Source: Desulfocucumis sp964643075 (GTDB taxonomy: Bacteria > Bacillota > Desulfotomaculia > Desulfotomaculales > Desulfocucumaceae). From it: a stretch of 64,000 bases of DNA. The translations under genes were made by a program, and so were the position numbers. The stretch is from positions 1-64,000 of the forward strand of contig CAZXQO010000004.1 of the NCBI GenBank assembly GCA_964643075.1, in the 5' to 3' direction. This document shows, piece after piece, positions 1 through 6,979 of this stretch (its first letter is position 1; the number at the start of each line of letters is the position of its first letter). Under the pieces are notes generated by a model that worked only from the letters and a program-made list of their open reading frames with translations, was not told where the DNA came from and did no database searches.

Positions 1-90
1 ATTAGGTGTTAAAAATTATTTATCGAAATTTGTTCATTTCTACTTGACGGTCACACCATGGCGCTTAAGGGGGTATAATCAATTCATTGG

Positions 91-363
91 TTGCTGTACT
101 ATGCTGTGATAATTAATACATTTGGGCTTATGATAATGGGCTGGGACAAGATGAAGGCTAAGGCCGGTGCATGGAGGATACCGGAGGATAATTTGATTCT
201 AATTGCATTGCTCGGGGGTTCCATAGGTATTTTTTTGGGAATTATAATATTCCGGCATAAAACGCGACATATCAAATTTACAGCCGGGGTGCCGCTTGTT
301 TTTCTATTCCAAATGGCGGTGATTTTGTGGCTTTTTCATCGAGGAACCAGTTTTTCATGGTAA
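91..363 (+). CDS. DUF1294 small membrane protein, copy 1
   Basis: A 90-residue protein with three hydrophobic segments and the DUF1294 core: GWDKMKAKAGAWRIPE followed by FRHKTRH. The family is membrane-bound and of unknown function. A closely related copy lies at 3060-3320, and the DNA around the DKMKA-AGAWRI motif is nearly identical in both. The start is poor. The TTG at 91 lies 17 bases from the only Shine-Dalgarno-like run (GGGGGT at 68-73). An ATT at 82 would be better spaced, and alignment with copy 2 places the expected ATG at the CAT at 85. The gene may therefore start at a rare codon or be losing function. Confidence 0.7.
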   Translation: MLYYAVIINTFGLMIMGWDKMKAKAGAWRIPEDNLILIALLGGSIGIFLGIIIFRHKTRHIKFTAGVPLVFLFQMAVILWLFHRGTSFSW

Positions 364-586
364 CTGAAAACTGGGCCTGTCAAAAAATTGGCCCTCAGTT
401 GCCTATAAGGGTCATCAGGCGGGTAAGCCGGTCACTGGGAGAATGTAAGGAAGGTGTTGAGGTTGGCTATGCATGAGCCAGAGGAGTAATTGTATAATCA
501 ATAAATCATTCCTTGCAATAGACAAATTTCTACTGTTTGTTTTATTGGTTTGTTGTAGCATAGTTTAAAAAGTGAAAGGAGTTTAT

Positions 587-766
587 ATGCCATCAGGTCT
601 AATATTATTTCTTTTAATTATCTATTTTTTACCAACAATTATTGTCTTATCTAAAAAGGGAAGTCGTCCATATCTTATTTTCGCATGTAATTTGTTAGTT
701 GGATGGACTATAATGGGCTGGTTTTATTGCCTTATGTGGGCTATTACAAAACCTAGAAACAAGTAA
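587..766 (+). CDS. Superinfection-immunity-like small membrane protein
   Basis: A 59-residue protein with two hydrophobic segments separated by a short basic loop (SKKGSR). The second segment contains GWTIMGW followed by CLMWA, which resembles the GW-x-IGW-x-x-x-LVWA signature of the Imm_superinfect family (T4 Imm-like). Such proteins sit in the membrane and were first described as blocking phage DNA entry, but most bacterial members are untested. The ATG at 587 is preceded by AAAGGAG with 5-base spacing, so it is preferred to an upstream GTG at 572. It stands alone in an accessory region. Confidence 0.6.
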   Translation: MPSGLILFLLIIYFLPTIIVLSKKGSRPYLIFACNLLVGWTIMGWFYCLMWAITKPRNK

Positions 767-847
767 AGAGCTAGATGATAAGCTGGTTAATATAATTGCA
801 AGTATGCATGATGTTGATTATTAAAAAAGTCATATACTGAAAAATAT

Positions 848-1048
848 TGTCGTATACCCAAAATAAAGTTGTATACCTTCAACTGCTGAAAACCTGTAAA
901 ACAGTTTTTTTTGTCACGCAAAATAAAAATGTATACTAATAAAATCGGCCTGAGAATACAACTTTATTTTTTAAGGTGCTCCGCGTGACTGCGGTAAAAT
1001 CAGCTCTTTGGCCTTCAGTAGTATACAACTTTATTTTCGGATTACACA
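848..1048. mobile_element. Paired inverted IS-like ends, no transposase (201 bp)
   Basis: Four near-identical 17-bp motifs (AAAATAAAGTTGTATAC) occur as two direct copies at 860-876 and 920-936, and two inverted copies at 954-970 and 1021-1037. The outermost copies are each preceded by a TGT: TGTCGTATAC on the left at 848 and TGTGTAATCC read inward from 1048 on the right. Multiple internal repeats behind a TGT terminus resemble IS21-family ends. No transposase lies between them, so this may be an internally deleted or MITE-like derivative. No target-site duplication could be seen. It also accounts for most of the gene-free stretch 767-1076. The family assignment is inference. Confidence 0.5.
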
Positions 1049-1076
1049 TGAACAATATGCAGTGAGGAGTTCAGCA

Positions 1077-1535
1077 TCAAAACAGATAAACAGTAAGTGT
1101 AAATTCATTGCCCTCCTTATCTGTGCCCAGGGGTTCGTAGATAGAACATTCCACTTTTGTTTTTTTGCGGGAACGGAAATGCATCAGTATTTCGTTTTCA
1201 ATGCAGCGGGAAGCATAGGTCGCCAGACGGGTAGATTTTTCGGGGTTGTAAGTATTGATGGCCTTGATTAGACCAATGGTGCCTATAGAGACCAGATCGT
1301 CAAAATCCTCTCCGGCTCCGTCAAATTTTTTGATGATGTGAGCCACCAGCCTGAGATTCCTTTCGATGAGCGTTTGCCTGGCGGCTTCGTCACCGGCCAG
1401 CATTTTCTCCAGACAAATGTTCTCCTCTTCTTCTGATAGCGGTTTTGGGAAACTGTTATTAGAAACATAGGAAACCAGCAGCGCAAGCCCATTCACCATT
1501 GATACCACGGCCAGAGTCCACAACCCGAGCAACAT
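1077..1535 (-). CDS. sigK: Sporulation sigma factor SigK, N-terminal part only
   Basis: This 152-residue product matches the first roughly 60% of pro-sigma-K. It has the hydrophobic pro-sequence (VSMVNGLALLVSYV), then NNSFPKPLSEEEE, the region 2 core NLRLVAHIIKKF, SIGTIGLIKAIN and RLATYASRCIENEILMH. It stops shortly after DKEGNE, where an intact SigK would continue through regions 3 and 4. The region encoding DNA-binding region 4 is absent from the window on both strands. The start is the ATG at 1535 behind a GGGGGGG run. In several Bacilli and Clostridia sigK is split by an excisable 'skin' element and rejoined in the mother cell. The C-terminal half could lie left of this window, or the gene could be dead. 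The IS-like ends at 848-1048 lie directly beyond the break. Confidence 0.75.
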   Translation of the reverse strand: MLLGLWTLAVVSMVNGLALLVSYVSNNSFPKPLSEEEENICLEKMLAGDEAARQTLIERNLRLVAHIIKKFDGAGEDFDDLVSIGTIGLIKAINTYNPEKSTRLATYASRCIENEILMHFRSRKKTKVECSIYEPLGTDKEGNEFTLTVYLF

Positions 1536-1619
1536 CAATCCCCCCCCTGAAAGAAATGGTCGTATATTATATGGTGTAGAGGGTGAAAAAGTGCCAGTCC
1601 GGGTTAGAAAAATTTTATG

Positions 1620-1765
1620 TTGATGCTTTTTCTCTAACAGTATCAATAAGCGTTGGAGTCGCGTTAAGAATGCCTGATGATACAGTAGACACCGTTATAA
1701 AGCGGGCGGACGATAACCTCAATAAAGCCAAGAAAAGGAGCTGGAACCGGGTGGTGTTTGGATAA
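1620..1765 (+). pseudogene. GGDEF diguanylate cyclase, C-terminal remnant
   Basis: The last roughly 48 codons of a GGDEF domain are recognisable: TVSISVGVA, then PDD-x-VD, IKRADDNLNKAKK and a terminal NRVV. These match the beta-strand and final helix that follow the GGDEF active site. The catalytic GGDEF motif and everything upstream are missing, and no promoter or start is apparent. It is a decayed fragment, not an active enzyme. Confidence 0.7.
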
Positions 1766-1803
1766 CAAAGAACACCGATCAGTAAAGGGAGGTAAACAAA
1801 ATA

Positions 1804-1832
1804 TTGCAATTATTTCCACAATACGATATGGT
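1804..1832 (+). promoter_or_regulatory. Candidate promoter of the Phd/PIN operon
   Basis: TTGCAA (1804-1809), a 17-base spacer and TATGGT (1827-1832) lie 33 bases before the antitoxin start. Short ACAATA repeats overlap the region and could be the autoregulatory site that Phd-type antitoxins normally bind. The -10 match is weak. Confidence 0.35.
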
Positions 1833-1864
1833 TACAATAAACAATACGGTAAGGAGTAGTTGCA

Positions 1865-2173
1865 ATGCGTATGATAAATGTAACAGATATTAGGACAAAT
1901 ATCCGCGAGATTCTATCAGAGGTGGTGAAGACCAAAAAGCCAGTCGTAATCCTTCAGCGTTCCAAACCGGTTGCATATCTGGTTGATTCGGAGGTGTTTG
2001 AAAACATGCAAAGGCACGAAGAGTCAGAGTCTGGCTTATTGGCCAAGAGTAGGAAGGAAAGCTTGGATAGGATATTAAAACTACGGGCAAAGGTATTTAA
2101 AAAGACTGGTGTTCAAAGTGACTCAACCCCATTAATCCGTGAGTTACGGGAAGGTCTGGGGCGTCATGAGTAA
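1865..2173 (+). CDS. Phd/YefM-type antitoxin
   Basis: A 102-residue protein that begins with the Phd/YefM DNA-binding fold: INVTDIRTNIREILSEV, then KPVVILQRSKPVAYLV. The C-terminal half is charged and probably disordered until it wraps the toxin. It overlaps the following PIN gene by 8 bases (ATGAGTAA), the usual antitoxin-first arrangement with translational coupling. AAGGAG lies 8 bases before the ATG at 1865. Family behaviour predicts that it neutralises the toxin and represses its own promoter. Confidence 0.85.
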   Translation: MRMINVTDIRTNIREILSEVVKTKKPVVILQRSKPVAYLVDSEVFENMQRHEESESGLLAKSRKESLDRILKLRAKVFKKTGVQSDSTPLIRELREGLGRHE

Positions 2174-2618
2174 CTATATTTGCTTGGATGCGTCCGTGTT
2201 TGTAAAAATACTAGTGGAGGAAGAGGATTGTGAAAAAGCTACTGCCTTAATGCAAAAGATTATTCAAAGTGGGCAGTTGATCGTCCTGCCGCAGTTTGCA
2301 TGGGCCGAAGTCGGAAGTGTCATTAGGAAGAAGCGCAGAAGAAACGAGTTGGCCGTCCAGGAAGCAGACGACCTGTGGCTTGAGTTTAGGCAGTTTCCTG
2401 GGATCGAATATATGTCAGATGATACAGTAATGGATCGGGCATGGAAAATCAGTCGTTATTTCGATATGACCACATTGTACGATGCAACTTATTTAGCTGT
2501 GGCAGAGATCGTGGAGGAAAGGACAGGGGAGATTTGTGAGTTCTGGACTGGTGATGAAAGGCTGGTTAACTCTTTAGATGGCCGAAGAAATTATGTTCGC
2601 CTTGTAAGAACCTTATAA
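2166..2618 (+). CDS. PIN-domain ribonuclease toxin
   Basis: A 150-residue PIN domain. The acidic residues expected at the metal site are visible: D in YICLDASVFVK (residue 8), E in WAEVGSVI (about 50), D in TTLYDATYLAVAE (about 111) and D in FWTGDERLVNSL (about 132). PIN toxins are Mg2+-dependent RNases that cleave tRNA, rRNA or mRNA; the target here cannot be inferred. The ATG at 2166 overlaps the antitoxin stop and is preferred to a GTG at 2139 inside the antitoxin gene. A decayed relative follows at 2641-2979. Confidence 0.85.
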   Translation: MSNYICLDASVFVKILVEEEDCEKATALMQKIIQSGQLIVLPQFAWAEVGSVIRKKRRRNELAVQEADDLWLEFRQFPGIEYMSDDTVMDRAWKISRYFDMTTLYDATYLAVAEIVEERTGEICEFWTGDERLVNSLDGRRNYVRLVRTL

Positions 2619-2640
2619 TAGAATTTTCAGCAGTAGTGAA

Positions 2641-2979
2641 AAAGTGAAAAATTTCGCCTGGCTCATCAGTCTAAATGAAAACCTTCCAACCCTTTATGAT
2701 GCCGCATATCTGATCATGGCTGAAGTTGCCGGAAAAATACCAGTGATGGTTCTTGCGAGTTTTGGACGGCGGGTAAAAAACTGGTGAATACATTAGTACT
2801 ACAGCGTAAATTAAAAGTTAGCGGAGCCATGGGGACGGTTCGAGCGCTTCCGAAGCGCAGCGAAGGACCGAAGGGAAAGCGATGGAACCGTCCCCATGGC
2901 GTAGCGGGCATAGCGAAATAAGCAATATTACGCTGTAGTATTAGGCGGGAAGAAGAAATACGTAAGGCTGCTGCAATAA
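2641..2979 (+). pseudogene. Decayed PIN-domain toxin split by a MITE
   Basis: This is a second PIN gene with three lesions. The N-terminal half is missing. A frameshift falls between LPTLYDAAYLIMAEVAGKIP and the downstream frame SCEFWTAGKKLVNTL. A 144-bp MITE is inserted at 2797-2940. Removing the MITE and one copy of its TTAG duplication restores KKLVNTLGGKKKYVRLLQ-stop, which aligns with the end of the intact toxin just upstream (ERLVNSLDGRRNYVRLVRTL). Confidence 0.8.
2797..2940. mobile_element. MITE, 144 bp, 13-bp terminal inverted repeats, TTAG duplication
   Basis: The ends are TACTACAGCGTAA (2797-2809) and its exact complement (2928-2940). TTAG is present directly before (2793-2796) and after (2941-2944). 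The interior is strongly palindromic around GGGGACGGTTC and has no coding capacity. Related sequences are at 20971-21075 (truncated) and 60925-61076. It is non-autonomous; the transposase that moves it is not in this window. Confidence 0.85.
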
Positions 2980-3059
2980 TTCTCTCAGAGAAATTATTTT
3001 TCAGCATGATATACTGCTGTCAGGACCCAATGTTAATATTTAACACGGGAGTAAATATA

Positions 3060-3320
3060 ATGTGGCTTATTTACTACATCATTGCAATAAACATTATCGG
3101 AGTGTTTATAATGGCATGGGACAAGATGAAGGCTAGGGCCGGTGCATGGAGGATTTCGGAAAAAAATCTCCTATTTATAGCCCTTGTCGGCGGATCTGTC
3201 GGGATATATCTTGGATTAAAGGTTTTTCGTCATAAAACCAGGCATTATAAATTCTTTGTTGGAGTCCCTGTTATTTTTCTAATACAGGCTGGAATAGTTG
3301 TCTGGTATTTTGTCAGGTGA
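3060..3320 (+). CDS. DUF1294 small membrane protein, copy 2
   Basis: An 86-residue protein with three hydrophobic segments and the DUF1294 motif AWDKMKARAGAWRISE followed by FRHKTRH. Function is unknown. GGGAG lies 10 bases before the ATG at 3060, so this copy has a sound start, unlike the paralogue at 91. The two copies bracket the mobile and decayed DNA between 364 and 3059. Confidence 0.8.
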   Translation: MWLIYYIIAINIIGVFIMAWDKMKARAGAWRISEKNLLFIALVGGSVGIYLGLKVFRHKTRHYKFFVGVPVIFLIQAGIVVWYFVR

Positions 3321-3344
3321 GAGTATAAAATGATCTCTGACGTT

Positions 3345-3446
3345 TTCACGAAGGTGTGTCCCCAATTTAAGGAAAGGGGACACACCTTCTTTGGTAAGCT
3401 AGATTCCTTACTTCTTATCAGTTTCACGAAGGAATGTCCCCAATTT
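3345..3446. repeat. Palindromic GGGGACA repeat cluster; terminator-like hairpin
   Basis: AAGGTGTGTCCCC (3351-3363) and its exact complement (3376-3388) form a 13-bp stem with a 12-base loop just after the DUF1294 gene. The unit TTTCACGAAGG-x-x-x-GTCCCCAATTTA is present twice, at 3345-3370 and 3421-3446. The second copy lies inside the 3' end of the MFS gene. Related units occur at 36270-36290, 41417-41484 and inside the element at 60925. Confidence 0.65.
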
Positions 3447-4607
3447 AGTAACGGCATTGCTTTGCCGGTAGCGAAATAAGAAAAGGACAAAAGCTGCTGT
3501 TGATATCAGGGTACAAACCGTATAAAGGCTGACAGGACCCCATCTGGACATTAATAGCCCTCCCAGGGTGGAGCCGGTTATGCCTGCAACGCCTCCGAAA
3601 AAGCAGGACAGCAGGCCCTGTCCACTGGAGCGCAGCCTTTCAGGTACCGTCTTGCTCATGTAGCTAACCGAGCTCATGAAAAGAAGCCCGAAAGTTACAC
3701 CATGAATTAGTTGTATGCCGACCACCATTTCGGGGGTGGAGATAACGCTGAACAGGCCCCATCTCACGATAAACAAAGCAGCCGCGGTCGTCAACAGGGC
3801 AAATTCCGAATATCTGGAAAGCAGCAGCCCTCCCAGGGCAAAAACAGGTATTTCAGTCAAAGGGGCTACAGTCCAGGCCAGCCCCACAGTTCCTTCATTG
3901 CCGCCTATGGATTTTATGAATATACTCATGAAAGCATCGTTTGCCCTGTTTGTCGAACTGAGTAACGTAACGATGAGTAAGAAAATGATAATATCCCTGT
4001 TGGTAAGCATTTGTTTAAAGTCACTTAAGCAGGCCCTTTTGCCCAGGTATACGGCGTCATTTACGAAGGCACACATAATTATGCAAATTATTATGAGTAC
4101 AACATAAACTCTGGTGAATGACCCCACACCGTATGTGAGGAATAATTTGCCGCACACCAGAGCGGTAAGCCCGAATCCGGCGGAACCCCATAGCCTGTAA
4201 TTCCCGTAATTTCCTCCAATGCTGCGGATGCTGGAGAGCGTAAGACTGTCTGTAAGGGGTATCACGGGCCAGGCAAAAGAGTAGAAAATAAACAGCGCAG
4301 GCAGGAGCAGGTAAAAGTTATCCGGGTTAAATACGAAGCCACTTAAAATGCTAACTACAACAAGCTGTATTAAAATAATTTTTTTCACTGTTTTCAGGCG
4401 ATCACTTATAAATCCCCACAGGGTTTGTACGGTCATAGTCACCAGGGGGCCGATGGCGAAAAGAACGCCAATCTGCCAGGTGGAAAGTCCTTTTTCCCTG
4501 AAGACCAGAGGAAGGAAGGGTAACAGCACGCCCACAGAGGCGAAATAAAAAAATATCAGGCCCCTTAACGCCCAGCTAGCCGCATATTGACGTTCATTGT
4601 CATTCAT
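3408..4607 (-). CDS. MFS transporter, PPP-type (MFS_1_like)
   Basis: A 399-residue, 12-helix permease. Its N-terminus (GLIFFYFASVGVLLPFLPL) and the loop GFISDRLK are typical of the phenylpropionate-permease-like MFS family. The substrate is unknown. The last dozen codons (LGTFLRETDKK) are encoded by the GGGGACA repeat unit, so the C-terminal tail was probably created by that repeat running into the gene. It is monocistronic and reads convergently with DUF1294 copy 2. Confidence 0.8.
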   Translation of the reverse strand: MNDNERQYAASWALRGLIFFYFASVGVLLPFLPLVFREKGLSTWQIGVLFAIGPLVTMTVQTLWGFISDRLKTVKKIILIQLVVVSILSGFVFNPDNFYLLLPALFIFYSFAWPVIPLTDSLTLSSIRSIGGNYGNYRLWGSAGFGLTALVCGKLFLTYGVGSFTRVYVVLIIICIIMCAFVNDAVYLGKRACLSDFKQMLTNRDIIIFLLIVTLLSSTNRANDAFMSIFIKSIGGNEGTVGLAWTVAPLTEIPVFALGGLLLSRYSEFALLTTAAALFIVRWGLFSVISTPEMVVGIQLIHGVTFGLLFMSSVSYMSKTVPERLRSSGQGLLSCFFGGVAGITGSTLGGLLMSRWGPVSLYTVCTLISTAAFVLFLFRYRQSNAVTKLGTFLRETDKK

Positions 4608-4789
4608 TAATAATTTCTCCTGAGGCTATAAATATGGAAAATAATCTTATAATAACCTTTTGTTTTTCGGGCGTCTACAGAATAATTATCCAGGTTTGTC
4701 CTGTCACGGGTGTATTAACCAGCTTTCTTAGTATGTCCTAAATTCCTATACCCTTGTGGGGCACAATTGATGGATGAAAATAAAAAAGG

Positions 4790-4831
4790 TTGACATGGAC
4801 GGGAAAGGGAAATATATTAGTAATGAGCATT
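4790..4831 (+). promoter_or_regulatory. Sigma-A promoter and possible operator of the NifX/MinD cluster
   Basis: TTGACA (4790-4795), a 17-base spacer and TATATT (4813-4818) lie 58 bases before the first gene. Just after the -10 is TAATGAGCATTA (4820-4831), a palindrome with 5-bp arms at the transcription start, suited to a repressor. The regulator is unknown. Confidence 0.7.
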
Positions 4832-4875
4832 AGTTCATAAAATTCTTTTGATTAACTATGGATGGGGGAAGTATT

Positions 4876-5244
4876 GTGAAAATTGCTGTATCAGCTCAGG
4901 GTGCTAGTTTGAAAGATCCGGTGGACCCCCGTTTCGGGCGGTGCCAGCACTTTGTTGTTTATGACTCGGATACCGGACAGGTAACTGCCATGGCCAATCC
5001 TTCAGGGGAAACTTCTGGCGGCGCAGGTATTCAGACCGCCCAGCTGTTGGTTAACCATGCTGTTGGCGCAGTTTTGGTTGGTAACGTGGGCCCCAATGCT
5101 TTTAAAGTTTTAAATGCAGCAGGGATTAAGGTGTACGGGGGCATTAAGGGAAATGTGGAGAATTCGTTGGAATTGTTCAAAGAAAAAAAATTAAACCTGA
5201 TGAGTGATCCAAATGTTTCCTCTCATGCAGGGATGCGGGGGTAA
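4876..5244 (+). CDS. NifX/NifB-type dinitrogenase cofactor-binding domain protein
   Basis: A 122-residue protein of the dinitrogenase iron-molybdenum cofactor family: KIAVSAQG, DPRFGRCQHFVVYD, then GAGIQTAQLL and GAVLVGNVGPNAF. Stand-alone members bind metal-sulfur clusters. In clostridial genomes they commonly sit next to MinD-like ATPases, as here. The GTG at 4876 is chosen because GGGGGA precedes it by 6 bases; an ATG at 4858 in the same frame has no ribosome site. No nitrogenase genes are nearby, so a general Fe-S or metal-cluster role is more likely than nitrogen fixation. Confidence 0.8.
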   Translation: MKIAVSAQGASLKDPVDPRFGRCQHFVVYDSDTGQVTAMANPSGETSGGAGIQTAQLLVNHAVGAVLVGNVGPNAFKVLNAAGIKVYGGIKGNVENSLELFKEKKLNLMSDPNVSSHAGMRG

Positions 5245-5247
5245 ATT

Positions 5248-6093
5248 ATGAAGCTAGCGGTGGCCAGCGGCAAGGGAGGGACTGGAAAAACCACAGTATC
5301 AGTCAGTCTGGCCATTACCATGGCGCAGCGTAAAAGGGTTGCCTATTTGGACTGTGATGTTGAGGAGCCAAATGGGCATCTTATGTTGAACCCTGTGCTG
5401 CAGCATAAAGAAATGGTGGCTGTGCTGGTTCCGGAAATAGATGAGCAAAAGTGTGATTCCTGTGGCTATTGTGCAGAGATATGTGCTTTTCACGCACTGG
5501 CTGTGCTTCCGGGGAGTACCCTTGTTTTTCCGGAAATGTGTCACGCCTGTGGAGGCTGCTGGAATTTTTGTCCAAAGCAGGCCATTACACCGGTTGATAA
5601 TTATATCGGGGTGGTGGAGGAAGGCCGGGCTGAAAAAGTCAGGTTTGTTCACGGCAGGCTAAACGTTGGTGTGGCCATGAGCCCTCCGCTGATCCGGGCT
5701 GTTAAGGCGAAGGCTAAAAATGATGAGCTGACCATTATTGATGTTCCCCCGGGCACTTCCTGCCCTGCAGTTAAATCTGTGGAGGGAGTTGATTTCTGTA
5801 TTCTGGTTACGGAACCGACTCCCTTTGGGCTGCATGATCTGGATTTGGCTGTTCAGGTTTTGCAGCAGCTGAAAATTCCCTGCGGTGTAGTGATCAACCG
5901 CTCTGACGGTTTAGATTTGACGGTGGAAGAATATTGTGGCTGCCGTAAAATACCGGTACTGCAAAAAATTCCGCTGGACCGGGAGGTCGCCGAGGGGTAT
6001 GCTGCCGGTATTCCTGCGGTACTGGTCAAAAAGGAATGGAGAGGGCTTTTTTCTGATTTAATGGATAAGGTGGAGGAGGTGGTGTCTGCTTGA
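5248..6093 (+). CDS. MinD/ParA-type P-loop ATPase with inserted 2x[4Fe-4S] ferredoxin domain
   Basis: A 281-residue deviant-Walker ATPase: SGKGGTGKTT at the N-terminus and a Walker B-like TIIDVPPGTSC near residue 170. A ferredoxin insert carries eight cysteines (about residues 69, 72, 75, 79, 98, 101, 104, 108). This family is paired in many anaerobes with NifX-like proteins and is thought to act in Fe-S or metallocluster handling; its biochemical role is not settled. It starts 3 bases after the NifX-like stop and overlaps the next paralogue, so it is in one operon. Confidence 0.85.
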   Translation: MKLAVASGKGGTGKTTVSVSLAITMAQRKRVAYLDCDVEEPNGHLMLNPVLQHKEMVAVLVPEIDEQKCDSCGYCAEICAFHALAVLPGSTLVFPEMCHACGGCWNFCPKQAITPVDNYIGVVEEGRAEKVRFVHGRLNVGVAMSPPLIRAVKAKAKNDELTIIDVPPGTSCPAVKSVEGVDFCILVTEPTPFGLHDLDLAVQVLQQLKIPCGVVINRSDGLDLTVEEYCGCRKIPVLQKIPLDREVAEGYAAGIPAVLVKKEWRGLFSDLMDKVEEVVSA

Positions 6094-6944
6094 AAGAGTT
6101 GGTGGTAATAAGCGGTAAAGGAGGCACCGGTAAAACCAGTCTGGTTGCTTCCTTCTCTGTGCTGGCGGGGGAAAAAATAATGGCTGACTGTGATGTGGAT
6201 GCCTCAAACCTTCATTTACTATTTAATTCTTCCGTAATCAGGCAGATACCTTTTTATGGCTTAAAAAAAGCAAGAATAAGCGAGGAATTGTGTGTTGAAT
6301 GCGGCGATTGTGAGGATTATTGTCACTTTGGCGCCATAGACAATTCTTTCGTGGATGGTTTATCATGTGAGGGGTGTGGGGTTTGCAAGCTTGCCTGCCG
6401 GGCCGGGGCCATTGAGATGGTAGAACATATAGCCGGGCAGATTGAGTTTTCCGATACTGAATACGGTCCCATGGTACATGCCAGACTGGGGGTGGCGGAG
6501 GATAATTCCGGCAAGCTGGTGGCCGAGGTGCGTAAAATGGCCAGGCAGATTGCCGGGGAAAAGAATTGTGAACTGATTATCACCGACGGCCCGCCCGGTA
6601 TTGGCTGCCAGGTGATTTCCTGCCTGTCCAACGCGGATTTGGTCCTGGTGGTTACAGAGCCCAGCAGAACAGGCATCCATGATATGGAGAGGGTGTTAAG
6701 TCTGGTGGAGCACTTTAGCGGCAGGGCTGCCGTTTGTATTAATAAGTGGGACATAAGTGTGTCTAATACCGGGGAGATAGAGGATATTTGTTATAGCAAA
6801 AATATTCCGGTTGTCGGTAAGATTCCTTATGATATGACGGTATATAATGCTTTAAAGAATGGTATACCATACATTAGGAAAAAGGACAGCCCGGCGTCAA
6901 CAGCTACCCTCGGTATTTGGGGGAGTCTGGCAAAAATGCTGTAA
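6090..6944 (+). CDS. MinD/ParA-type P-loop ATPase with inserted ferredoxin domain, paralogue 2
   Basis: A 284-residue paralogue of the preceding protein: SGKGGTGKTS Walker A, eight ferredoxin cysteines (about 68, 71, 74, 78, 93, 96, 99, 103) and IITDGPPGIGC as Walker B. The TTG start overlaps the previous stop by 4 bases. The tandem pair probably forms a heterodimer, as expected for MinD-type ATPases; that is inference. Confidence 0.85.
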   Translation: MKELVVISGKGGTGKTSLVASFSVLAGEKIMADCDVDASNLHLLFNSSVIRQIPFYGLKKARISEELCVECGDCEDYCHFGAIDNSFVDGLSCEGCGVCKLACRAGAIEMVEHIAGQIEFSDTEYGPMVHARLGVAEDNSGKLVAEVRKMARQIAGEKNCELIITDGPPGIGCQVISCLSNADLVLVVTEPSRTGIHDMERVLSLVEHFSGRAAVCINKWDISVSNTGEIEDICYSKNIPVVGKIPYDMTVYNALKNGIPYIRKKDSPASTATLGIWGSLAKML

Positions 6945-6979
6945 CAATAATAATTATAATTATATGGGAGAGGAATAAA

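Noticed and set aside
1008..1271. 87-codon plus-strand frame overlapping the IS-like ends and sigK
   Set aside because: It is antisense to the clear SigK homology and passes through the repeat motifs. No ribosome site.
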